Positions 45,778-53,251 of a stretch of DNA of 64,000 nucleotides are shown here, piece after piece. Both the position numbers and the translations under genes were made by a program. The stretch's first letter is position 1; each line of letters begins with the position of its first letter. Source of the DNA: Paenibacillus sp. Soil522 (GTDB lineage Bacteria > Bacillota > Bacilli > Paenibacillales > Paenibacillaceae); the NCBI RefSeq assembly GCF_001428245.1, contig NZ_LMRV01000024.1, positions 113,154 through 177,153 on the forward strand, given 5' to 3'. The notes below the pieces were generated by a model. That model was not told the origin of the DNA. It saw only the letters and a list, made by a program, of their open reading frames with translations, and did not search any database.

Positions 45778-46287
45778 ATGATTATTGAAACCAAAATCAT
45801 CGAGAAACCTGCCTTTAGCGTCGTCGGCATGACCGAAACGATTCAATTTGATTCAACTTTACCGCCATCTGAAAACGCCATCGCCAAGCTGTGGGAGCGA
45901 TTCGGCAAGCGTATTCCGGAAATTCCGGGTCAGCTCGGCTGGCGAAGCTTCGGGCTCATGCTGCAAAACCCGGATAACTTGCCCGGCGCGCCATTCGAGT
46001 ATACAGCCGCTGTGCAGATCTATCAGGACAGAGACATCCCAGAGGGCATGATACGAATGGAAGTGCCGGCTGCGCGCTATATCGTACTGACTTCCCGCGG
46101 CCCGCTTGACGGCATTAGCGATGTTTTCGGGCATTTTTGGGGGCATTGGCTGCCGAACAGCCCTTACGAATACGACGGAGGCACCCGTACCGGCAAATAT
46201 GAATTTGAGTTTTATGACCAGCGCTACACGCAGCCGGACGACCCGAATAGCGAAATTGACATCTATTTTCCTATTCGCGCTAAATAA
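45778..46287 (+). CDS. GyrI-like effector-binding (SRPBCC-type) protein
   Basis: This 169-residue protein is a stand-alone GyrI-like/AraC effector-binding domain. It begins IIETKIIEKPAFSVVGMTET, has PEGMIRMEVPAARYIVLTSR, and ends YDQRYTQPDDPNSEIDIYFP, the usual final strand. Such domains bind drug-like or lipophilic small molecules and occur in BmrR-type regulators. No DNA-binding domain is attached. A second protein of the same superfamily follows after 93 bp. Start follows AAAAGGAGAG. Confidence 0.82.
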   Translation: MIIETKIIEKPAFSVVGMTETIQFDSTLPPSENAIAKLWERFGKRIPEIPGQLGWRSFGLMLQNPDNLPGAPFEYTAAVQIYQDRDIPEGMIRMEVPAARYIVLTSRGPLDGISDVFGHFWGHWLPNSPYEYDGGTRTGKYEFEFYDQRYTQPDDPNSEIDIYFPIRAK

Positions 46288-46380
46288 GCCAAGGAGGGTA
46301 TAGACGATGGTGCAGAGGAAACTCTGAACTGACGCCAATTGCGCCGCTGTTAATAGCGGGGATGTGGGGAGAGGGTTATT

Positions 46381-46899
46381 TTGCAAGAGACGATAGCGGT
46401 TGAGCTGGTTGAAGTGGCGCCATTCAAGGCGCTGGCAGTACGGACGGGGATGACGCCGGACAAGAGCGGGACTCGATTGGCGTGGAGCAAGCTGACGGAG
46501 CATGTTCCGCTTGATGATGCGCGGTTAGCGGCAGGGCCTTCGGCTTATGTGTTTATTCCACAGCAGCAATGGGACAAGGAAGTCGACACGCTCTGGGTCG
46601 GGCTAATGGTTCGGGAGTTCGGCAATATCCCGGATGGCGTAGAGGCGTTGGAGATTAACGGAGGGCTGTGTGTCAGCGCCCGTGTGCATGGGGATGAAGC
46701 ACATATGTGGCGCGTTTATGAAACGATGTTCTCGTGGTTGGAGCAGTTGCTGGAATATGAGCTTGATAAACGTGATGGCGTGCTCGGCATGGAGACGGTT
46801 CCGCTTGAACCATTGAACGCGTTGACGATCCCCTTTACGGCAATCGAGACATTCGATTTCACGATGCTGTATCGGGTACGCAAGAAGTCGGGGGAGTGA
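46381..46899 (+). CDS. Second GyrI-like effector-binding protein
   Basis: This 172-residue protein resembles the integron-associated effector-binding or GyrI-like group: VELVEVAPFKALAVRTGMTP at the N-terminus and a closing ALTIPFTAIETFDFTMLYRV. The TTG start follows GGGGAGAGGG. It is in tandem with the gene before it, suggesting duplication or joint sensing. There is no DNA-binding domain. Ligand unknown. Confidence 0.68.
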   Translation: MQETIAVELVEVAPFKALAVRTGMTPDKSGTRLAWSKLTEHVPLDDARLAAGPSAYVFIPQQQWDKEVDTLWVGLMVREFGNIPDGVEALEINGGLCVSARVHGDEAHMWRVYETMFSWLEQLLEYELDKRDGVLGMETVPLEPLNALTIPFTAIETFDFTMLYRVRKKSGE

Positions 46900-46947
46900 C
46901 GTGAAGGCGGCAGTTGGAATCCGGATCAAATAGCAATAATAATGGAT

Positions 46948-46986
46948 AAGCAGCTCTGACCGTCATTGATGGCCGGGGCTGCTTTG
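46948..46986 (+). terminator. Probable terminator
   Basis: AAGCAGC and GCTGCTT form the outer stem, with weaker inner pairing. The T tract is short. Confidence 0.5.
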
Positions 46987-47018
46987 TGCTATGGTCAAAG
47001 AAAAGGAGCTGCTGTCCT

Positions 47019-47687
47019 ATGAATATAATTGCAAATGCGCTGGAAGCAAAATTTAGAGAGCACGCCAATCCCGAGATTGCTGAGCCGATGGAGGCGTATA
47101 TGCGCAACCAGTTCGTATTTCTGGGCATTAAGACGCCTGAGCGAAAGCAGCTGCTGCGGGAGTTTTGGAAACAGAACGAAAAGCCGCAGGGCGAGGAGCT
47201 GCTTCAAACCGCAGAGCAGCTGTGGCAGCTGATGGAGCGTGAATTTCATTATGTGGCGATGGGTTTGCTTGAGAAATACGGCAAGGAGGCGAAGCCGCCG
47301 CATATCGATGTGCTGGAGCGGTGGGTGACGACTCAATCGTGGTGGGACACGGTTGATTTTTTGGCAGCGCATTTAGTCGGTTACCAGCTGTCGAAATACC
47401 CGGAATTAATTGCGGATTATACGGCGCGCTGGATTGTTTCGGAAAATCTTTGGCTGCGCCGGACCGCTATATTGTTTCAGTTAAAATATAAGCAGCATAC
47501 CGATACGGAGCGGTTATTTGACTACATACGCCGTACGAAGGGCGAGAGCGAGTTTTTTATACGCAAGGCAATCGGCTGGGCGCTTCGGGAATATGCAAAA
47601 ACCGATGCAGCCCTTGTGCACCGGTTTGTTAAAGAAACGGATCTCTCCCCGCTAAGCAAGAAGGAGGCGCTGAAGCATATTTTGTAG
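47019..47687 (+). CDS. AlkD-like DNA alkylation repair protein
   Basis: This 222-residue HEAT-repeat protein belongs to the AlkD DNA glycosylase family, which removes bulky or cationic alkyl bases such as N3- and N7-alkylpurines. Signature regions are FLGIKTPERKQLLREFW, WWDTVDFLAAHLVG and LRRTAILFQLKYKQHTDTER, FIRKAIGWALREYAKTDAAL. The start at 47019 follows AAAAGGAG; the in-frame ATG at 46986 lacks a site. The gene is convergent with the MFS exporter and ends one base before it. Confidence 0.88.
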   Translation: MNIIANALEAKFREHANPEIAEPMEAYMRNQFVFLGIKTPERKQLLREFWKQNEKPQGEELLQTAEQLWQLMEREFHYVAMGLLEKYGKEAKPPHIDVLERWVTTQSWWDTVDFLAAHLVGYQLSKYPELIADYTARWIVSENLWLRRTAILFQLKYKQHTDTERLFDYIRRTKGESEFFIRKAIGWALREYAKTDAALVHRFVKETDLSPLSKKEALKHIL

Positions 47688-47688
47688 C

Positions 47689-49083
47689 TTAAAGCTGCTG
47701 GTTGTCTCCAAGCTGCTGAGGACTGGAAGATGCGTAGTGCAGCCAAGAAACTACAATAGCCAAAGCGGCAATGATGCCCATGCCCCAGAAAATAATCGAG
47801 AATGAACGGTCAAGCGGAAGCGTGTTTTGCGCGGATAATACGATGCCGCTAATCGCGACACTGAAAGCACCGCTAATAAATTGCAATAGCTGGAACAAGC
47901 CCATTCCTGCGCCCACATGCTCGCCTGGCAAAATTCGCGATAACTCGTTGGAAACGCTGGAATTTAAGGTAGAGAACGCTACGCTCATTAGCATATAAAC
48001 GACCATGACAACGTAGATGGAACGATCTGCGAATAAGGCGAATGAAATGGCGGCAGTCAGCAAAAGCCACGGGGTGAGACGAAGCAGCATGCTGTTGCCG
48101 TAGCGATCAATTATTTTGCCAATACGATTGGAGGCCAGCATCGCAACGAGAGCCCCCGGGAAAATAATGAGTCCGGCTTGGCCGGGCGTCAGCTTGAATA
48201 AGTGAATGAGCATCTGCGGCAGCAAGAACAGCGTTGAAAAATTGTTAATGTACGATATGATGCCGAGCGTAATGAGGCGTATATACCTTTTATTACGGAA
48301 CAATGAAGGCTGAACAAACGGATTCAATGCGCGGTTAATTCGAATCCAAAATAAAATGAGCGCGGTGATTCCGCCAATTAGCGCAATCCAAAAATGATTC
48401 GTAATAAACAATAGCACTCCGGTTGATCCGATTCCGATAAATGCCGCGCCCATGATGTCGAAGGAGCCTTTACTTACAGCTTCATCCGGCAGCAGACGAT
48501 GGAACAGAGGGATTAGAAGCAGCGAGATGCCGGTTACGATGAACAGATCGTTCCAGCCCAGATATTGCGTAATCGCGCCGCCGATAACAGGCCCGAGACC
48601 AAGGCCGAGCGATGCTGCGGAAGTAATGAGCGCCATCGATTTGCCGCGCCTGGAGAGCGGAATGAATCTTGTGCTTAGTATGATCGTTAAGCTAAGAACG
48701 GAGCCTGCTCCTGATGCTTGAATGAGCCGCGCAACGAGCAGCAGCACATAATGATGGCTAAAAAATCCAAGCACAGAAGCGCCGCCCATTGCCATTAATC
48801 CAATTGTCAGCAATCTGCGAATGGGAACAAAGTCGGAGAGCCTGCTGTAGGTTATGGATGAAATGGCAAAGACGATGGAATAGCCGGTTATGATCCATGA
48901 GGCTGCTGAAGAGGAAAGCATGAATTCAGCTGTCACCTGGGGAAGCGCCAGATTGAACATCATCGTATTCATAATGACAATAATAATGGTTAAGCCTAGC
49001 AGAGGGATGACGAGACCGTCTCGAAAGGCGGGTCGTTCCCCGGCGGTTAAGGGGGACGCGTTAATAGCGGTAGCGTTTCTCAT
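47689..49083 (-). CDS. MFS transporter, probable drug exporter
   Basis: This ~464-residue integral membrane protein has about 12 to 14 hydrophobic helices and belongs to the EmrB/QacA-like part of the major facilitator superfamily. Motif A reads YSRLSDFVPIRRLLTIG, and GAGSVLSLTIIL with RLIQASGAG fits the drug/H+ antiporter pattern. The start at 49083 follows GGAGG four bases upstream; an alternative ATG at 49110 lacks a site. A perfect 40-bp palindrome sits just upstream, shared with the divergent ArsR gene. Confidence 0.87.
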   Translation of the reverse strand: MRNATAINASPLTAGERPAFRDGLVIPLLGLTIIIVIMNTMMFNLALPQVTAEFMLSSSAASWIITGYSIVFAISSITYSRLSDFVPIRRLLTIGLMAMGGASVLGFFSHHYVLLLVARLIQASGAGSVLSLTIILSTRFIPLSRRGKSMALITSAASLGLGLGPVIGGAITQYLGWNDLFIVTGISLLLIPLFHRLLPDEAVSKGSFDIMGAAFIGIGSTGVLLFITNHFWIALIGGITALILFWIRINRALNPFVQPSLFRNKRYIRLITLGIISYINNFSTLFLLPQMLIHLFKLTPGQAGLIIFPGALVAMLASNRIGKIIDRYGNSMLLRLTPWLLLTAAISFALFADRSIYVVMVVYMLMSVAFSTLNSSVSNELSRILPGEHVGAGMGLFQLLQFISGAFSVAISGIVLSAQNTLPLDRSFSIIFWGMGIIAALAIVVSWLHYASSSPQQLGDNQQL

Positions 49084-49108
49084 AGAACCTCCAAAGTGGA
49101 TATTTGTC

Positions 49109-49148
49109 ATATTTTCATTGTACGATAATTATCGTACAATGAAAATAT
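49109..49148. promoter_or_regulatory. Perfect 40-bp palindromic operator between MFS and ArsR genes
   Basis: The left arm ATATTTTCATTGTACGATAA is the exact reverse complement of the right arm, centred at 49128/49129. It lies directly before the exporter start and overlaps the -35 area of the ArsR promoter (TATAAT at 49163-49168). It is the likely binding site of the ArsR repressor. Confidence 0.9.
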
Positions 49149-49198
49149 AGCATGGGCTGTGTTATAATGCAATGAAAGTATGAAGAGTAGAGGAGAGA

Positions 49199-49537
49199 AT
49201 GCGCTTGAAAATTTTATTTCATCCCAATCGCGATGATATTGAGCTTACTTCCGTGCTGTATGCGTTAAGTGATCCTATCCGGCTTAGCATTGTTAACGCT
49301 ATTGCTAAGAGCGGCGAGCAATCCTGCGGCTACTTTGATTTTCCGGTCGTGAAGTCTACGATGACGCATCATGTCCGTACCTTGCGTGAGGCCGGCGTGC
49401 TGAATGTTCGCAAGCAAGGCACCCAGCATTTTTTGACGCTGCGCTCAGAGGATTTGAATATTCGCTTTCCAGGATTATTAGCTGCCATTATCCAGCACGA
49501 TGCCTGCATAAGCGACGCGTCCATCCCGGAAGCTTAA
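49199..49537 (+). CDS. ArsR-family regulator of the divergent exporter
   Basis: This 112-residue winged-helix regulator has ALSDPIRLSIVNAIAKSGEQ and VKSTMTHHVRTLREAGVLNV, and one Cys-rich spot (SCGYFDF) that could be a metal or redox site. The ATG at 49199 is only two bases from GGAGAG; a TTG at 49205 has better spacing. Position and the palindrome between the genes suggest that it represses the MFS exporter and itself. The inducer may be an antimicrobial. Confidence 0.88.
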   Translation: MRLKILFHPNRDDIELTSVLYALSDPIRLSIVNAIAKSGEQSCGYFDFPVVKSTMTHHVRTLREAGVLNVRKQGTQHFLTLRSEDLNIRFPGLLAAIIQHDACISDASIPEA

Positions 49538-49559
49538 AATAAACAAAGGAGCTGGATTC

Positions 49560-50138
49560 ATGTCAGTATCTTCGTTTTCATTTCATGCGTTTCCTCAAAT
49601 GGAAACCGATCGATTTATTTTGCGTAAAACGGAGGAACGGGATACCCGCGATTTGTTCGAGCTTTATTCGGAGGAGGAGGTCTTGAAATATACTCAGCTA
49701 TTGCCGTTCTCGGCCGAGGATGAGGCATGGCATGAAATGAATTGGCATATGGAGATTTTCACACAGCAAATAGGCATAAGATGGCTAATCGAGGAGAAGC
49801 GCTCAGGCAAAGTGATCGGTACCTGCGGCTTTTTGCATTATTTGAAGGAGTATGGCCGTACCGAGATAGGTTATGATTTGGCTCCAAGCTACTGGCGTAG
49901 AGGCATCATGAGCGAAGTGGCGGCACCGATTCTAGCTTTTGGCTTCAACAGCATGAATTTAAATCGCATCGAAGCGAAGGTAGATCCTGCAAACGTTGCA
50001 TCGATCGGGCTGTTGACTAAGCTCGGTTTCAAGCAAGCCGGCGAATTAAGGGAATACGAAATCGAGGAAGGGAACTTCATAGAGCTCCTTGTCTTTTCCA
50101 TGCTTCGCAAGGAATTTTCTGTTTTGCATCTGCTGTAA
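49560..50138 (+). CDS. GNAT N-acetyltransferase, RimJ type
   Basis: This 192-residue acetyltransferase has METDRFILRKTEERDTRDLF at the start, EIGYDLAPSYWRRGIMSEVA as the acetyl-CoA-binding region, and NVASIGLLTKLGFKQAGELR near the end. It resembles RimJ-like enzymes acting on proteins or amines. It follows the ArsR gene by 22 bp with its own AAGGAG and may be co-transcribed, which could hint at an antimicrobial-inactivating role. The substrate is unknown. Confidence 0.87.
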   Translation: MSVSSFSFHAFPQMETDRFILRKTEERDTRDLFELYSEEEVLKYTQLLPFSAEDEAWHEMNWHMEIFTQQIGIRWLIEEKRSGKVIGTCGFLHYLKEYGRTEIGYDLAPSYWRRGIMSEVAAPILAFGFNSMNLNRIEAKVDPANVASIGLLTKLGFKQAGELREYEIEEGNFIELLVFSMLRKEFSVLHLL

Positions 50139-50191
50139 GCACCTATCGCAAATGTCGCTTACAACGTATAATAGAAGGAAGAGAGTGAAAG

Positions 50192-50291
50192 CTTACGAAG
50201 TAAGTTTTGCTTCACAAAACCGAGCATATGCTTACGAAGTAAGTTTTGCTTCACAAAACCGAGCATATGCTTACGAAGTAAGTTTTGCTTT
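50192..50291 (+). repeat. Tandem 39-bp hairpin repeats, left cluster
   Basis: Two full 39-bp units and one partial unit share CTTACGAAGTAAG and GTTTTGCTTCACAAAAC. Each unit contains two small hairpins: CTTAC/GTAAG and GTTTTG/CAAAAC. The same core occurs in reverse orientation at 51008-51104. Confidence 0.9.
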
Positions 50292-50308
50292 ATAGGAGGA
50301 CAACAATT

Positions 50309-50680
50309 ATGTCCATTAGCAAAGCGAAAAAAGCAAGACATAAGCTGGCGCAGCAAGGGCGCGTGACGCCGGATGTTATGCGAGGCAGCTGGCAGGGCGT
50401 CAATCCAACTATCAAACGTACACCTACTTTACAGGAGAAGCAAGCAAAGCTGAATAAGAAACACCGAAGGAATCACGCGAGCTATAGCGATGGTTCCTTT
50501 TGCATTTATAAGAGGAAGCAAAGAAGGGCAACCGCCCGGCAGACATTGCTGCTGGATGGTTGCCCTTCTTTTGATTGCGCCAGACGCTGCTACATCAGAA
50601 ACGTACCGATTACGATGGAGACGCCGATGATGACGGAGCGGAGAAGCTGGGCAACGGCAAGATTGCCCTGCTTAATCTGA
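50309..50680 (+). CDS. Small basic protein; reading frame runs through a terminator
   Basis: The ATG follows AGGAGG. The first ~70 residues are basic and look coding (ISKAKKARHKLAQQGRVTPD, WQGVNPTIKRTPTLQEKQAK, NKKHRRNHASYSDGSF). After that the frame continues through a strong hairpin (50522-50572) into antisense of the DUF350 gene, without a stop until 50680. The original stop may have been lost, or a small frameshift near 50490 would give a stop at TAA (50503). I do not recognise the family. It sits between the repeat cluster and the DUF350 gene. Confidence 0.5.
   Translation: MSISKAKKARHKLAQQGRVTPDVMRGSWQGVNPTIKRTPTLQEKQAKLNKKHRRNHASYSDGSFCIYKRKQRRATARQTLLLDGCPSFDCARRCYIRNVPITMETPMMTERRSWATARLPCLI
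50522..50572. terminator. Bidirectional terminator at the end of the DUF350 operon
   Basis: AGAAGGGCAACC and GGTTGCCCTTCT form a 12-bp perfect stem, with T residues following on the right and A residues (T on the minus strand) on the left after AAAG. It ends the minus-strand channel/ATP-grasp operon and also falls within the small plus-strand gene. Confidence 0.85.
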
Positions 50681-50994
50681 TCACATACTTTAAAGCGCGG
50701 CGTAAGAAAATCGAATATAAGATAGACCAAGCACAGAATGGTGATGCCGATGGCGGACCAGATAAGCATGGACACCCATGAATGGGAGCTGTACGAAACC
50801 ATTGCGACTATGATACACAATCCCAGCAGCTTGCTGCCCATATACATTCCTGCTGCTTGATTGCCTTTGTTAATTTCCTCGGAATCGTTATAACGGGTTA
50901 ATTTACTGAATACGAAAGCGCCCACGCCTAAAATGATGAGCAGGAGAACTAGGCCGATCCCAACATTAGCGGCATTTTGCCAAAATTCATTCAT
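50590..50994 (-). CDS. DUF350 family membrane protein
   Basis: This 134-residue protein has four predicted membrane helices (GIGLVLLLIILGVGAFVFS, LLGLCIIVAMVSYSSHS, MLIWSAIGITILCLVYLIFD, LLRSVIIGVSIVIGTFL) and the family's polar loop with EINKGNQAAGMYMG and a second IKQGNLAVAQ, the duplicated GN-AA/GN-AVA halves of DUF350. The start at 50994 follows GGAGG. It is the last gene of the operon with the GspS-like enzyme. In E. coli the related YjfL sits with YjfC and YjfM, so a shared envelope function is likely but unknown. Confidence 0.88.
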   Translation of the reverse strand: MNEFWQNAANVGIGLVLLLIILGVGAFVFSKLTRYNDSEEINKGNQAAGMYMGSKLLGLCIIVAMVSYSSHSWVSMLIWSAIGITILCLVYLIFDFLTPRFKVCDQIKQGNLAVAQLLRSVIIGVSIVIGTFLM

Positions 50995-51007
50995 ATTGAT
51001 CCTCCTC

Positions 51008-51104
51008 AAAGTTTTGTGAAGCAAAACTTGCTTCGTAAGCATCGACTTAAAGTTTTGTGAAGTATCGGCTCTAAGTTTTGTGAAGCAAAACTTATTCCGT
51101 ATGC
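51008..51104 (-). repeat. Hairpin repeats, right cluster (inverted relative to left)
   Basis: Three copies of the same core, GTTTTGCTTCACAAAAC with variable flanks (one degenerate), occur here on the minus strand, spaced ~30 to 40 bp apart. One copy carries CTTACGAAGCAAG. They lie between the GspS-like gene and the DUF350 gene, inside the operon. Confidence 0.88.
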
Positions 51105-51109
51105 CGCGG

Positions 51110-52423
51110 TTAGTCTCTAATGGCGGCGGGGCAGTAATAAGCCATATCGCCGGTAATTTTGGCGCCGACTCTAGGGAGCAGGCCGGCGAAGGTGCCGCCG
51201 ATTACATAAACGCCGGTTAATAAGCAGCCATGGAACTTACCCTCGTCGGTATCTACGTCGGTTTCTTCCATCGTAAAGCGCTGCTGATAGATTTTTGGCT
51301 GCTCGCTGTAATACATTTTCGTTTCATCCGCTTCTTCCCCATAATCCTGATGGCCCCATTCCTCAGACTCCAGCGTACCGTCATCTGAATAGAGAGCCGT
51401 TCCCTTGCCTTCGCGCCCCCAGTAGCTTTTGGCGACATAAGGAATATGCTGCTGAATGAATACCGTATTCTCAAAATAAGTGGGGAGAAGGTAGGTGCGA
51501 ATGACCTCAAGCTCCGTTTCATCAAAAAGCGGATGGCCGAGTACGTCCGGCGAGTGCTCGTTTCGTTCATATAACGCCCAGATGAGCGCCATGAAGCCTT
51601 TGCTTTGCGTAATGATGCTCTGCGGCGGATTTATGAGCGCAAGCCGGCCGAGCAAGGCGAGCTCCATGAGCGCTTCACCGATCGGCAGGCCGGTGTCCGC
51701 CCCTGTATCATGAATCAAATATTCAAGCGGATAGAGGCGGTACAAAATATCGATGCGTTCGCCGTCGCCGTACAAGCCGTCGCCCTCTACGATAACAAGC
51801 TGGTCGAGCGGTACGAATAGGACGGAATAGCCGAGCTCGCGAATCACGTCCATCACATATTCCGTATTGCATTTATCTTCAATATGCCAATCGTAGCAGG
51901 TGCAAGCGATCGTTCCCGTTAAGCCTTCGCTTCGGTAATGGGCGATAAGCTTCTTGAACGCGTCCTTAAGCGCATCGCGCATTTTCTCTGAAGCGGAGCG
52001 ATGAGCGGTGTAACGGCTGACGATTGCATTTCCTAGAAAAGCGGTCTCCGGAATGCCGGTTGGGGTGTCGGTATTATTTTCGATACATTTAAGCCCCTGC
52101 GCCGTTACGATCCAGTCCTGCCGGGATACCCCGTGGGAAGGCGTTTCCATACGCGCCGCCGGGATCAGAGAGGGATGAATGCCTAATTGTTCGATTAGAA
52201 AAGCATCAGGCAAATGCTGCTGCGCAAACCGCAGCGATTTTGTGTAGATCCGGTCGATTTGCTCTGAGGCGGCTTGAAGCTCCTCGAATTCAGCCAGTGT
52301 GTACAGCGTTACGGCTGGAAGGCAGTATTGCTTTCCATACATGCGATGGTATGGAATTCGCCGGGCAAGCTCGCCTTGAAACAGCTCGCCATGGGACAGT
52401 GAAAGCGGAATGACGCGCTGCAC
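51110..52423 (-). CDS. Glutathionylspermidine synthase-like ATP-grasp ligase
   Basis: This 437-residue ATP-grasp enzyme is like the synthase half of E. coli GspS and its relatives YgiC and YjfC. It carries KCIENNTDTPTGIPE, CTCYDWHIEDKCNTEYV, AKSYWGREGKGTALY and GCLLTGVYVIGGTFAGLLPR, with the usual Glu, Asn and Arg at the ATP and magnesium sites. A GTG at 52423, eight bases from GGAGG, is the likely start, just four bases after the lipoprotein stop. There is no amidase domain. It should join an amine to a carboxylate; whether the amine is a polyamine is not known. Confidence 0.86.
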   Translation of the reverse strand: MQRVIPLSLSHGELFQGELARRIPYHRMYGKQYCLPAVTLYTLAEFEELQAASEQIDRIYTKSLRFAQQHLPDAFLIEQLGIHPSLIPAARMETPSHGVSRQDWIVTAQGLKCIENNTDTPTGIPETAFLGNAIVSRYTAHRSASEKMRDALKDAFKKLIAHYRSEGLTGTIACTCYDWHIEDKCNTEYVMDVIRELGYSVLFVPLDQLVIVEGDGLYGDGERIDILYRLYPLEYLIHDTGADTGLPIGEALMELALLGRLALINPPQSIITQSKGFMALIWALYERNEHSPDVLGHPLFDETELEVIRTYLLPTYFENTVFIQQHIPYVAKSYWGREGKGTALYSDDGTLESEEWGHQDYGEEADETKMYYSEQPKIYQQRFTMEETDVDTDEGKFHGCLLTGVYVIGGTFAGLLPRVGAKITGDMAYYCPAAIRD

Positions 52424-52427
52424 GTGC

Positions 52428-52763
52428 TTAACCTCCGCTACTGCTGCTAATGCCGGAGCTGCCGAAGCCTTTTGAAGAGCTGGAGCCGGATTGGTAGCTG
52501 GATGATTTTTTATAATTTTTGCCGTTTGAAATATAAGTGCCGCCCCTGCCGCCGCTGTTATCATCGCAGTAGCCGTTATTGTCGTAGTCCGCACAATCTG
52601 TAGTATTAGCCGTATTGCAGCCGCTGAGAGCGACGGGTACGGTTAGCATCAAGGCGAAAGCGAGCGCTTTCTGGCTGTTCGCTTTAAATTTAGCTCCGGC
52701 TGCCGCAACAGCCTCTTTTGAAGCTCTGCCGGCTGCCCGCTGCTGTGCCTGCTCATCACCCAT
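52428..52763 (-). CDS. Lipoprotein with a Ser/Gly-rich tail
   Basis: This 111-residue protein has a long (~30 residue) polar start, a hydrophobic helix and the lipobox VALSGC at about residues 45 to 50, then short acidic (TDCADYDNNGYCDD) and Ser/Gly-rich parts (SSSYQSGSSSSKGFGSSG). It would be anchored in the membrane facing outward. The gene abuts the one before it and is four bases before the GspS-like gene. It recalls the YgiB/YjfM lipoproteins that pair with YgiC/YjfC in E. coli, but shared sequence is slight. Confidence 0.78.
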   Translation of the reverse strand: MGDEQAQQRAAGRASKEAVAAAGAKFKANSQKALAFALMLTVPVALSGCNTANTTDCADYDNNGYCDDNSGGRGGTYISNGKNYKKSSSYQSGSSSSKGFGSSGISSSSGG

Positions 52764-53246
52764 CTATAAGTTCACCCCTTTCAAAAAAACGACGATCTTG
52801 CTGCGATCCATATCATAGATGGTATAGATCGTTTCATAGGTTCTCTGATCACTCACAATATAATGGTCAAGCAGAAGCTGAGCGAATGCCAGCGGGCTTG
52901 CCGGGGCTTGCTGCGCAAGCGTACAAGGATTAAAGCGGTAGCCGTTCCATAGCAAATATTCGACTTCCATATAAGGGGAGATGGTGACGTATTCGTGAAG
53001 GGCGGCGCGAATCGCCTGCCCGTATACGATATCGCCGGATTCATTATACGGCTTAGCATAAATATGATGGCGCTTGCCGTCCTCGCATTCGTTAGCCGTA
53101 TGCTCAAACATGCTATTGCGGAATACGGTTGCATTTACGAGCTTGCGAACAAAAATGTCGTCACGCGTTACATCGACTTCCGTAATGGTTCGCTCTACGC
53201 GTTGTTCTTCCTCCGACCATTTAAAGTAGGTCAGCGTGCTATTCAT
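52764..53246 (-). CDS. Unrecognised 160-residue protein in the channel/ATP-grasp operon
   Basis: This soluble protein is an alpha/beta mix with no signal peptide or membrane helix. It has the strand-like regions YFKWSEEEQRVERTITEVDV and YETIYTIYDMDRSKIVVFL, and a central HTANECEDGKRHHIYAKPYN. It lies five bases after the channel gene stop and directly abuts the lipoprotein gene, so it is certainly part of the operon. I cannot name the family and assign no function. Confidence 0.75.
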   Translation of the reverse strand: MNSTLTYFKWSEEEQRVERTITEVDVTRDDIFVRKLVNATVFRNSMFEHTANECEDGKRHHIYAKPYNESGDIVYGQAIRAALHEYVTISPYMEVEYLLWNGYRFNPCTLAQQAPASPLAFAQLLLDHYIVSDQRTYETIYTIYDMDRSKIVVFLKGVNL

Positions 53247-53251
53247 CGTTA

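Noticed and set aside
50192..50291. Possible CRISPR array
   Set aside because: The units are directly adjacent with no unique spacers, contain hairpins, and no cas genes are near.
51110..52594. A longer start at 52594 for the ATP-grasp enzyme
   Set aside because: It would overlap almost half of the lipoprotein gene; the GTG at 52423 has a GGAGG at good spacing and fits the family N-terminus.
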